Part shown: positions 45,047-55,424 of the stretch, in pieces
How positions within the stretch are numbered: position 1 is the first letter of the stretch
How the letters are laid out: every line of letters begins with the position of its first letter
From: Neofusicoccum parvum
Lineage: Eukaryota > Ascomycota > Dothideomycetes > Botryosphaeriales > Botryosphaeriaceae
Length of the DNA stretch: 64,000 nt
Direction of reading: 5' to 3'
NCBI GenBank assembly: GCA_020912385.1
Contig: CP087219.1
Span: 1,240,001-1,304,000 of the forward strand
The notes under the pieces: generated by a model
Databases searched by the model: none
What the model was told of the DNA's origin: nothing
Seen by the model: only the letters and a program-made list of their open reading frames with translations
Program-made: the position numbers and the translations under genes

Positions 45047-47301
45047 CCAGGGAGAGGCCAAGTAACTGAAAGCTCATGAAGGAGAGAATGATTTCAGGAC
45101 GGGAGTAACGGGAAATTCGAATGCTGGTGCTGATGGTAGCTGGGAATAGCAGGTTGGGGTGCAAACAGGAAAGCTCGACATATGTTACTGCTGACAGTAC
45201 TCTGTGGCTGGGGGAAGAAAGCCGGGAAGGCGCTGTTGCTGTCGGCAGGATCTGCAGCCGAAAGACTCCGACTTTCGCTAGACATGTGCGGGTAAAGGAG
45301 TCATGAGCAGGAAACAAGCAGGCGCTGAACGCGCTTGTTTCGACGTCGCACAGCATGTCCATCCATGGCTGCCGTATATAAAAAGGTCCAGCCTCGATAG
45401 CTGCAGCACGCCTCACGCAGCGCACGTGTCTGAATCCTAGCGAAACACACGAAGCTTACAGCGTGCAGGGACGCCAATAGGGCGCGGCAGCCAGTTGCCG
45501 TCAGCGTCAGCGCGCCCTGGGCCCCACCGAGGGCGCTGGCTGTGCCGGTCGAGGTTCCTAGCCGGTGCTGCTGGGCCCAGAGATCTGGAAGAAGTGGCAG
45601 GCTGGGTGAGGCATTGGGCAGGCGGCGCTTAGTCGATGTGTTCGATGCGGGACGGAGGCCGGGTTGGGCGAGACAGGTTGGGCTGCATTAGCAGCAGCGG
45701 CGGCGCGCCGCTCCGCGCGTGCTCCGCGTGCGAACCAGACACCCAGCAGGCAGCCATTGGCGTGCATGAGCCGCAGATGGGTCGAGCCGAGCCTACAGCA
45801 GCGCGCCGCCACTGACCGGTTGGACGGTGCCAGAAAAAGATTTTCCTGGCCGGCTCTGGCGGAGCGTGGTTGGCGAGCTGGGGAAGTCGGGGCCTGGGGC
45901 GCCGGCGGGCTAGCGTCATTGACGGCCACGTAGCGACGCATGAGAGGGGCAGGCCGCGGCGGGCGTCGAGTGGCAGCTGCCAGCAGCAGCCGTGTGCGTG
46001 ACGGCTCCGTTGGGCTTGGGCGCTGGGTGGGCCCGCTCGGGATGCACGCAAGGGTCGCGGCGGCGATGACTGTTCCCAGCGAGGCAGATAAAAGGTGCGG
46101 GAGGCCAGGGAAGGCAGGGCAAACGGGAAAGCGGACGCCAGGTCGTGAACCTTGTCCCATTGCTCCAGCCTTATTCTCTGCCGGCCGCAGGGCTCTGAAA
46201 CATCTGTTGCCCAACCCGCCGTTGTACGGCGCCCGCACAACCCGCCCCTCTGACAACAAAAGGTCGGACGCCGCCGTCGAAACACCTCAGCGACCTTCCG
46301 CGCCCTGCCTCCCCCGCCCGCACCCCTCAATGTTCTGCTACACCAACGACCGAAGCTACATCTTCCTGCGCAGACCCCGAAGGCCCGTCCGAGCGCCCTG
46401 AGCCCTCTAGCGACCGTTGATCGCCCGCCCGCACACGCCCGTTCTCCAGATCTCCCGGCCGCGGGAGTTGCTTGAGCAACCCGGGCACGTTCTTCTCTCT
46501 GCCCCGACTGCGAGCACAGGGCAGCCGCTCTCGCCGTCGGCCGCGCAGCACCCAAGGTACGTGTCGCATGTTGTTGAGCAGGCTGGCCTTCACAAGCCAT
46601 CTCGGCCTAGCCCGTTCGTGCCCGAGGCGCGGCCTGCAGCCCAATGCGCATCATTGTCGACGCCTCGCCGTCTGACCGGTCACAGACAGCTGATGCTGAC
46701 TAGCAGACTGCAGTAGTGCGGCTACTGAAGCCTGATACTAGGCTCGAAGACGTCACGCCTACAGCAGCGAGAGGCACGCAAGGATCCGCATTCCTTACTT
46801 ATCGCCGCCGCCCGCATTTCAGACGACGCCCCATTCCAGGCCTCGCTTTCAGGCGACGAGCGCGCCAGAGGAGATTGCGACGGCCGCAGCGCCAGCAGCA
46901 CCAACGAGCGGCCTCGGCTGCCTCAGCATCCCGGCCGCGGGAACGAGGGGCCCCGGCGTCCTCGAATCATCTTCAGCCTTACCGACACCTGCGACAGGCC
47001 CCTTCGCGCCTCTTGGGCATCCCTTTGCTTCTTCTACAGCCCGCCGCCCGCGAGCCCGCCTCTCCTCGCCGTCCCGCCGCCCTCACCACCAACGCCTGCT
47101 GCCGGCGTTGGCTGCTGTTTACAAACACCACGCCGACCCCGCGCCAGCTGAGCCTTGCTAGCGGCCGGCTCGCAGAGCTAAAGCAAGCTTGGCCACCCCG
47201 ACCCTCACCGCACCCACCGCACGAGTCTTGGGCTCTCTTCGCTCGACCCTTCTCTGGCAGAAAGGTTCCGAGTGAGGTGATCCCTGATTACAGCCGTCTC
47301 C
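45047..47301. other. Large gap without a convincing gene
   Basis: 2.25 kb. Long GC-rich frames at 45558-46259 and 45629-46600 (minus) and 46716-47411 (plus) overlap heavily and translate to Arg/Pro/Ala-rich sequence without family features. The distal part is pyrimidine-rich and probably holds the leader of the following gene. An isolated TATA box is listed separately. Confidence 0.45.
45374..45384 (-). promoter_or_regulatory. Isolated TATA-box-like element
   Basis: The sequence GTATATAAAAAGG occurs in a region with no identified gene. It reads as a strong TATA box on the plus strand, but its strand of use is unknown. It may start an unannotated short transcript. Confidence 0.3.
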
Positions 47302-47392
47302 ATGCCGTAAGTGACCTCCCTCCGCGCGCGCACGCTTGTCGCAATCTCGGCGCATCACACGGCGCGCCTCGTGTTGCGCTAGGAAGCCTCAC

Positions 47393-49872
47393 ATGCTCAA
47401 CACCATGCTAATCTCCCACCCGCCCCGAAGGACAAGCATACACTTCATCCACTCCTCGGGCTCGGAGCACCACTCCACGTCCGACGAAGACTTCGCTGGC
47501 GTCCGCGTGGACTCCAACGCCGGTAGCCACGACGACACCGACGAGTCTTACGAGAACTCGGAACGCGACTACGACCTTGTCGACGACTTCGACGACGACA
47601 TCGAGCCCTCCGACTCGGCGTCCCGCCCGCGCGCAACTAGAAGCAACAGCAGGCACCGCGCCCCCTCGGAGTCGCGCCCGGCTGCTCCCCGCCGCTCACG
47701 CACGCACGCCGCCGCCGCGCCGGAAGCACCACCACCACGGCGTCGCAGGCCACTCCACCGCGAACCATATTCAAGAGAGAGGAGTGAGCACAGTGCGCCC
47801 CGTCGTCGGCCAGTGTCCGGCGACCTAGACGACGTGGCTTACGAAGACGACTACCCGGGCTACCCATCGCGTGGCCCGCCGCCCGGACATCACCCTCACA
47901 ACCAATGGGCGCATATCCCCAGCCACCCTGGCGCAACATCGGGGTACGCTCCAAGCATGATGTCCGGGTACCAGCCGAACCCTTTTAATCAAGGCATGGA
48001 GAGGGCGCTGGTCCACATGCCAAACGACCCGTACGGCTATCAGGCCAATCCGTTTGCGCCTTCGCACGCCAACCCTTTTTCGCCGCCGAATCAGAGCATG
48101 GTCGGCGGTGGGTTCTACGACCCGTCTCCAGCTGGGCCACGTCCTGGGATAGGGCGCCAACGTCATTCCATCCATGGGGCTATGCCGGGCGGCCAGCCTC
48201 CGGTCCACCCCGCCGGTGCGATGATGGCGTACTATCAAGGATTCGACCAGCACTACGGCATGCCGCCCCCGATGCCGTATGGCTATCCTCCCGGCCCGGG
48301 AGGTTATCGCCACTCGCCTGATCACTCGCCCGATCCGGGACGGCGGGAGCGCGCTCGCTCCAAGCCATCCACTCCACCTGCTGCTGCTCCCCCGCCTCCC
48401 CCACCACCCATCGCGGTAGCTCCGCCTCCACCACCGCCGCCTCCCGCATTGGGTCCCATTGATCCCACCCCAGCGGAGAAAGAGGCGATGACGCGTGCGG
48501 CAGAGCATGCAGATCGCCTCAAGAAACTCGAGGAGCTTCTCATGGCTCAAGCCCAGGCAAAAGCTGACAAGGAGGCTGCCAAGCAGCGCGCACTTGAAGA
48601 CGCGGCCATCGCAGAAGCTGAGGCCAAGAAGAAGGGCGAGGAAGACAAACTGGCGAAGTTGCATGACCTTATTATCGCTCAGCGCGAAGAACAGAAGGCG
48701 CGCGATCAAGCCATCGAGGCCGCTCGCGCAGCAGAAAAGGCTGAAGCCGACGCCAAGGCTGCGAAAGATGCGGCAGAGAAAAAGAAGGCAGCCGAAGATG
48801 CAGGGAAACTGCTGGCCGCTGCGAAGAAGGCGAGAGAGGAGGCTGAAGCCAAGGCGGCAGAGGAGGCTAAGGCAGCAAAGGAAGCCCACGAGAAGGCGCT
48901 TGCCGAGGCTGCAGCTGCTGCGGAAGAGCTGAAGAAAGCCAAAGAGGAGGCGGAGAAGAAGGCTGCGGATGAAGCCAAGGCCAAGGAAGAAGCAGAGAAA
49001 AAGGCAGCGGCAGCAGCAGCCCCGGCACCTGAGGAGAAAAAGCCCCCTATCAAGTTCAAGGATGCCGTTGGCCGGAAGTTCAGCTTCCCCTGGCATATCT
49101 GCTGCACGTGGAAGGTATGTTAACAACCGATCGAAAGCAATTGGCTGGAGTAATGTGCTGACCTCTCAAAAAGGGTATGGAAGAGCTTATCAAGCAAGCG
49201 TTCCTTCACGTCGATGTTATTGGCCAGCACGTCCACGATGGCCACTACGACCTAGTCGGACCTGATGGAGAGATCATCCTGCCTCAAGTCTGGGAGACGA
49301 TGGTCCAGCCTGACTGGACCATCACGATGCACATGTGGCCCATGGAGGATCCAGCACCCAAGTCTCCACCACCTCCACCGCCGCCACCTATGCCGCCGCT
49401 TGGGGACCCTTGGGTCGGCGTCGACATGCCCCACCGCCATCCATCGAAGGGCAAGGGCCGGGGTGACAAGGTTCACAAGATCCTTGGCGACCCGCCCATG
49501 CCCAAGAACAGGCACCGAGGCGGTGGTGGTATGATGCCACCACCGCCGCCGCCTCCTCCGCCGATCATTGTCGATGTAGGTGAAGGGCCAGCAGGCGTCC
49601 ACGTTGTCTCTCCCGGCATGCCCCCACCAGGCATGCACCACATGGGCCCCATGGCTCCCATGCCCAAGCCGAAACCAGCGAAACCGAAACCACAGCCAAA
49701 CGTAGGGTTCCTCCGTTGGACTGCTGGCGGTGCAATCCGGCCGGCGGGAAAAGGGGCAAAAAAACCTGAGAGCCCTACTGGCGGTGGCGGTGGTGGTCCG
49801 ACTTCGGCAGCTACGCACGGCGGGCATTCGCAGCATAATGGTAATGCGGATGCTGGGTGCGTTGTGATGTGA
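47393..49872 (+). CDS. Coiled-coil protein with fungal ubiquitin-like domain and C-terminal CaaX box
   Basis: The exons are 47393-49114 and 49174-49872 (59-nt intron, GTATGT..AAG), giving 806 residues. Upstream, ATG-CC at 47302-47306 with a GTAAGT donor and a TAG acceptor at 47382 would add five residues (MPKPH) in frame; either start is possible. In order: an Asp/Glu/Ser-rich segment, an Arg-rich segment, a Pro/Gly/His/Tyr-rich region, polyproline runs, a roughly 170-residue Lys/Glu/Ala coiled coil, then a ubiquitin-like domain across the splice (AVGRKFSFPWHICCTWK, MEELIKQAFLH, GHYDLVGPDGEIILPQVWE, WTITMHMWPM). More polyproline precedes the end Cys-Val-Val-Met, a CaaX motif for farnesylation. 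It looks like a lipid-anchored scaffold for SH3/WW partners. The exact function is unknown. Confidence 0.85.
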
Positions 49873-51580
49873 GCCAGCTGTTTCATTCCCTTGGCGGATC
49901 GAAGTCGGATTCTACACCTTCGCTTAACAGTGGGTGGCTTTCTGGAGGCATGGGTTTTATTTCTCCCGCATGGGAGTTTTTGCATGTCCTCGGGGGCTTC
50001 AATGTGTCTTTTGGAGTGTCTTGCTTTCGTTGTGCACTTCGTTTTCTTTACGCGCCGGCACTTCCGATCAGGAAGCAAGGACGCCGGCTTGCGAGGCGAG
50101 AGTGAGTTGATGACGTTGATGAGGGAGATGGCCGTTATGTTTTGATGATCGTTCCATGTTTTCATTCGTACACCTGCATCTTCATACCCCCTTTCCACTT
50201 TCCCAAAAAGATCATCACGGCAACACCGATTCATCCCCGGTGTGTTCGTAGCGTGTTCTCAAGCATCATTCTTGGTCACTCTGGGATGCAGGCCTCGTGG
50301 TCTCTGCTTTTGGTTTTGGTTGTCGTTCCTCCGCACTTGATACCATCCACCATCCCCATGTCTTGGCGAAAATCTTTCCTCCCCGAAAAGCACAAGATAC
50401 CCTTCCATCTTTTCCTTTATTGTCACCATCTCCTCTCTCAAACTTGGTCTAATGGATGGTTAGAGGGCTGCGGAGTCGGCAGATGACCGTTGAAAAGGCA
50501 GTGACGGGCGTTTGTTGTTGCCGTCGGTTTCGGTTTTCACTCGCGTTGCTATGTTGTTTATCCTTCGTGCACACTTTGTGGTCTTGTTTTCGATTTTGCG
50601 TTCGTGTTGCTGAGCTCATTGTTTGGCTGCTGTGGGTGGGTTGGCGGGCGTGGATGGGCTTGTTAGAGTGTCGCGACGTGGAAGGTCGACGGTGGTGGAT
50701 GACGACGAGCTGATGATGTGATGATCGAATCAGGGGAGGACGCGCGGCGTGAAATGAAGTGATGAAGTGATGACTGGCTCGTAGTGGGACGTGTATGGAG
50801 GCACTGGCTGTGTAGGCTGAAGATGGGTGCAAGCAGTGAGCAGTTGGTAGAACATCTATTTATTTGGTATTTCACTATCTCTGTGTTTGTAACGGCCTTG
50901 ACTGGTGATTGCGAGGATAGCCCTCGGCCGTCCTTCTGGTTTGGGGGCTTGGTGACCGATGCCGTTGAGCTTGGTGCGAGGATGCTTACAACTACGGAGG
51001 CAAAACTAGCAAGTGTTCTTCCCAACGACTGCGATACAGACCCGTGATGTTGACGAGGGGAAAGCAGCATTATTAGAAGATCCACAGCGAATGATAGATC
51101 AAGAATGAGTTAGACATTTAGAAGAATGTATTCCCGCTCACCTCCTGCACGTCTCGAGGTAGCAGGTCACTGGTAGAGATCCCTCCACCGCCGCCTATAC
51201 CTCAATGGTCTCTTCACCAGTACAGAACAAAAGGCCGTCGCGCCTGTCGCCGTAGCCCAGCACCGAGCTGAGAAACCACGAGCATCGTGGGCTGTACGCA
51301 GGTGGAAGGAGGGAAAGAGTGGTCTGCTGTAGCCGCGGAGATCTCGATTGACGTGGATGAAGGGCGCACGAGTCGACACGGAGCACCGAGCATCGGGGAG
51401 TCTTCGAGCCCCGTGCCCAGTGTCGAGGATCCAAAGGCCCTGCCCCTGGGCGATGTCTGGTGCTGACGGCGGGGTAGATGGCCGGGCACGTGGAGAGCCG
51501 GAGGGCGAGAGGACGGCAGGCCCATCCACCAAGATGCTCCGCCGCCAAGCACGCGCGCGCTCACCACGCCCACGACCCGA
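49873..51580. other. Intergenic (3' UTR and upstream of aminotransferase)
   Basis: 1.7 kb. The first half is T-rich and likely 3' UTR. No frame above 130 codons is credible; minus-strand frames between 51.2 and 52.6 kb are shadows of the aminotransferase. Confidence 0.45.
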
Positions 51581-53017
51581 ATGGCGCACCAACGGCTCCA
51601 GCCAGACCGGGACGCCATGGATGCAACGCCCACCACCTCGCCGTTCTGGTCCGCGCGGCCGGCGCCCAGCCTCATGCACGCCCAGCTGCTCCGGCGCCCG
51701 CCGCTCGCCACCTCCGCCTCGGGCCTGACGATCCACCTCGAGGGCCGGGGCGCCATCACGGACGCGACGGGCGGCGCCACGGCCGCCATCATCGGCCACG
51801 GCAACGCCGAGGTGCTGGCGGCCGTGACGGCGCAGATGCAGCAGCTCAGCTACTGCCACACGCTGTGCTACACCACCGCGGCGGCCGAGGCGCTGGCGGA
51901 CCGCCTGGTCGCGGGCGCGGGCGCGGGCTTCGCCGACGGCGGCCGCGCCTACCTCGTGTGCAGCGGCAGCGAGGCCGTCGACTCGGCCATGAAGCTCGCG
52001 CGCCAGCGCTTCTACGAGGCCGGCGAGCCGCGCCGCACCCACTACATCGCCCGCCGCCAGGCCTACCACGGCAACACGCTCGGCGCCATGAGCCTGACCG
52101 CCGCCCCCGCGCGCGTCGAGCCCTACCGCGACATCTTCCTGCCGGCCGTGAGCCACGTCGCCCCGTGCTACGCCTACCAGTACCGCCGCCCCGCCGAGAC
52201 CGACGCCGCCTACGTCGCGCGGCTGGCCGAGGAGCTGGACGCGGAGTTCCGCCGCATCGGCCCCGAGCGCGTCGTCGCCTTCGTCGGCGAGACGGTGAGC
52301 GGCTCGGTGGCCGGGTGCGTGCCGCCGGTGGACGGGTACTGGAGGGCGATGAAGGCCGTGTGCGAGCGGCACGGCGCGCTGCTGATCCTGGACGAGGTCA
52401 TGTGCGGGATGGGGAGGACCGGGTCGATGTTTGCCTGGCAGAGGGAGGGCGTGGTGCCGGACATCACGACTGTCGGGAAGGGGCTGGGCGGGGGGTATAT
52501 ACCCATTGCGGCCGTGCTTGCCCAGGGGCATGTCATGGACGTGCTGGAGAGAGGGTCGGGGAACGTGGTTCAGTCGTACACGTTCCAGGCGCATGCGGTT
52601 GCGAGCGCTGCGGCCTTGGCGGTGCAGAACATCGTTCAGAGGGACGGACTGATTGAGAACTCCGCCAGGATGGGTGTTGTCTTGGAAGAGCTACTGCGGT
52701 CAGCTTTAGCAGAGAAGATGTTTGTTGGGAACATCAGGGGGAGGGGTTGCTTTTACGCTGTTGAGTTTGTGAAGGACAAGTCCACGAAAGAGAGCCTGGA
52801 TCCGGCCCTCAAATTCGCTTACATGCTTGCAGAGAGAGCCCTGGACATGGGCGTCCACCTGTACCCGATGTCAGGGACGGTGGATGGAAAGCGCGGGGAC
52901 CATATTTTGCTTGCGCCCGCGATCACTGTGACGGAAGAGCAGTTGAGAGGGATTGTCGGGGTTGTAAAGGCAGCTTACGATGAAGTTGAAGCCGAAGTCC
53001 TTCGCATGCACTGCTAG
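51581..53017 (+). CDS. Class III pyridoxal-phosphate aminotransferase
   Basis: A single exon of 478 residues; the second Met (51617) is an equally good start. Family marks in order: ITDATGGATAAIIGHGNAEV, YLVCSGSEAVDSAMKLAR (PLP phosphate contact), RRQAYHGNTLGAMSLT, VVAFVGETVSGSVAGCVPP, LLILDEVMCGMGRTG (Asp pairs with the PLP ring nitrogen), and TVGKGLGGGYIPIAAVL with the Schiff-base Lys. This is the omega-aminotransferase group (beta-alanine, ornithine, diaminobutyrate or adenosylmethionine-amino-ketoacid type). The substrate cannot be decided. No targeting signal was seen, so it is probably cytosolic. The very high third-position GC resembles that of the reductase at 22.6 kb. Confidence 0.93.
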   Translation: MAHQRLQPDRDAMDATPTTSPFWSARPAPSLMHAQLLRRPPLATSASGLTIHLEGRGAITDATGGATAAIIGHGNAEVLAAVTAQMQQLSYCHTLCYTTAAAEALADRLVAGAGAGFADGGRAYLVCSGSEAVDSAMKLARQRFYEAGEPRRTHYIARRQAYHGNTLGAMSLTAAPARVEPYRDIFLPAVSHVAPCYAYQYRRPAETDAAYVARLAEELDAEFRRIGPERVVAFVGETVSGSVAGCVPPVDGYWRAMKAVCERHGALLILDEVMCGMGRTGSMFAWQREGVVPDITTVGKGLGGGYIPIAAVLAQGHVMDVLERGSGNVVQSYTFQAHAVASAAALAVQNIVQRDGLIENSARMGVVLEELLRSALAEKMFVGNIRGRGCFYAVEFVKDKSTKESLDPALKFAYMLAERALDMGVHLYPMSGTVDGKRGDHILLAPAITVTEEQLRGIVGVVKAAYDEVEAEVLRMHC

Positions 53018-53301
53018 CTCCTTAGACAGCGTAGCACGAGTCACGCGAGAAGTAGTTCCATTCCCATCCGTTGACATACCTCGACACAAGAGTCCCTTGG
53101 GTTGCTGGGTACTGAGGTGGGCAGCGCCAGAGAAGATGATCGTTGAAGCCCAACTGTACTCCAAGTGTGTTCCAGCGGCACTCTTTCTAATCTCAAGTCA
53201 GAATCAGCTTCCGCATAACGCTCGCGATCCAGACCGTCATCACACCATTGATGGTGAAAAAGAAGCACTACCCAACGCTTGAGAAACACGCCTCTCCCCA
53301 A

Positions 53302-54392
53302 CTACACAGGTGCCATCCCGTTCCAGGCCCTCAACCCGCCGCCCAGGCCCTCGGACAGCCTTGCCGCGTACTCGAGCACGATGGGCACGCTCGCGACCGC
53401 CAACGTGCTGACTGACAGCGCCGGCGGCGCCCACACGCTAATCAGCTGCTGCTGCTGATGCGCGTCGTCGATGGGGGCGGTGAGTGTCAGCAGGGGCATG
53501 ACGGCGCTGATCAGACAGGCCGCCAGGAGGAGGATTGCGAGCAGGGAGCTTGTGTACGGACGAACGAGTTAGCCGCGCCTGTTCCTGGTCGGCCGTTCTC
53601 CGTCGACGGGATGGCTGTTGAGACGGGAAGGAGCCCGGAGATTCCTGGGGGGCAGGTGGAGGCGGCGGAGAGGACGAGTGGGTAGCGGGAGCCGGGGATG
53701 AGGGGAGTTTCTTGCGGAGAGGGCAGGAAGGGGTCGAGGGAAGTGAGGGAAGGTCCATGCGAGAAGACGTGAGACGGGCGGGGACGCGGGAAGGATGGGC
53801 CAAGGAAAGCTTTCTCTTACAGTTGGCCAAGCCGCCGCTTCCTGAATTGGTAGTGACCGAAGGCCGTGAGCGCGACGCCCCACGCGACGAGGGCCCTAAA
53901 ACGCGGTTTGCTTCCACGTCAGCGTGCTTATCTTCCCGGGCTTGCTTTGAAGAGATGTGTAGCTTTGCAACTGGGCAAGATCGGGGCAACGATAAGAAAA
54001 GTCTTGGCGGGGAGGTGGCTTAGACTGTGCAGAGTGTCTTTTTGTGTTGGGCGTTGGGAGCGACTCGGGAGTATCGAATGTGAAGCAACTCACACCGCAC
54101 GTTTCTGACGGCTGGTGTCGGGATTGTTTCGCACAGCCACCCACTCGAATGCGCTGAGCGCTACCAGCAGCTCTAGAACGCCGGTTCGGGCGGAAGTCTG
54201 CGCTGCTAAAGCGGCGGCTGGAATGATGTATTTGGCCAGAGCGTCGAGCTGGAAAGAAGCGCCGCGAGTCATCGTGGACGCGATGGAGCGGCCAGCTTGG
54301 GGAACGCTGCCGCCTGGGCTACCTGTGGCGCAGTCGCCTTGGCCTTGGCCTGCTTCCAGCAGGCAACTGGCGTGGAAGGATTGGTTGGGCAT
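53302..54392 (-). CDS. Putative small integral membrane protein, three exons
   Basis: The model joins 54094-54392, 53821-53895 and 53302-53548 (206 residues), and the lengths sum to whole codons. It starts MPNQSFHASC. Hydrophobic segments are YIIPAAALAAQ to LELLVALSAF, ALVAWGVALTAFG (followed by YQFRKRRLGQL), SLLAILLLAACLISAVMPLL, and ALSVSTLAVASVPIVLEYA, suggesting about four membrane helices. The two introns would be 198 and 272 nt, much longer than elsewhere in the window, so extra exons or a different 3' part are possible. I recognise no family. The gene is supported by hydrophobic-helix logic and consistent phase only. Confidence 0.45.
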
Positions 54393-55424
54393 GGTTGTTC
54401 TGGTATCTTTGCGTGTGGACGTGGTCTGGAGAGCGAGCAGAAGAGGGAGGGAGGGAGGTTGAAAAGCCCAGCACATCTTCAGGCCTTTTCAATGGGAGGA
54501 GTGCGAAGGTGCACCGACGGCGAAAGAACTATGTTTGAAGCTCAAGGACCACGAGCCAACCTCGGAAGATTTCCAGAAGAACAACTGAGCCAGGAAACCG
54601 GGTTCGTGGGAAATAACACCAAGATCCCCGCCTTAGGAGAAAAGAAGCGACGCGAGCCCCGTACGGCCGAACACGCATCCGACTGAAAGCCTCGTGGGAT
54701 GTGTAATTAGATAGCACCGAGAGAGTTCCGTGGTGTTGAGGTATCCAGGGCGGTGGTGGCTTTGTTTGACGGCGTGAACTGCGCATGTCCTCGACGTAGT
54801 CTTCCGTTGAAAGCCGCGTAAAGCTGCTGCGCCGAGAACGACAAGGCCGATTCGTGCCACGTTGCATCGGCGAAGCCGATGAGACCTACAGTCCGTTGTC
54901 AGGTGGCGCAGGTTGGCGGCTTGGACATCTCTTTGTAAGGAATCCGCTCCACTGCGAGTCGCAAAAGGAAGGGATGGCGGTACAGAAAGGGGTGCTGCAG
55001 CGGACAGAGCGTGTGGAGGTATCTGTATGAGCAGTTGAAGCGTCCATCTGAATGCAGATACATGCCAAACCCATCCAGACGAAGTCTTCGACCGCCCACT
55101 AATAAAGTTTGTCTGAGTTGAGGCAGTCGGATTCCTTCCGCGGCCCACTGTGTGGCACTCTCTAGCAACGTCGCACCGGCATGTCCAAAGAGGACTGTGA
55201 CCAAATAATATCGAATTCATCTCGTCAGAAGGCTTTGAGCCTCGGACCCCAATCCAGTTCGTCCGTCCCAGTAGAAACAGCAGACCCAGGCTGGCTAAGC
55301 CTCCCAACCCGATCCACGAAACGCCAGGCAGCCGGCCGTCCATGCAAAAAGCTGACCCTAAATGATCAAAGTAGAAGTGGCCCACGGAACCGTGGCAGAA
55401 CATCCATAGCTTACATCAAACAAC
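54393..55424. other. Intergenic with a doubtful minus-strand frame
   Basis: 1 kb between the membrane-protein start and the Brn1 stop. A 102-codon minus-strand frame (54899-55204) reads rather protein-like (VGGRRLRLDGFGMYLHSDG), but I could not attach it to start or splice sites. It could be a relic exon. Confidence 0.35.

Noticed and set aside
45629..46600. 323-codon minus-strand open frame
   Set aside because: Low-complexity Arg/Ala/Pro/Ser sequence, competing frames on both strands, and no recognisable domain.
54633..55403. 256-codon minus-strand frame between the membrane protein and Brn1
   Set aside because: No family match and compositionally unlike its neighbours; only a sub-segment in another phase (54899-55204) reads protein-like, without usable start or splice sites.
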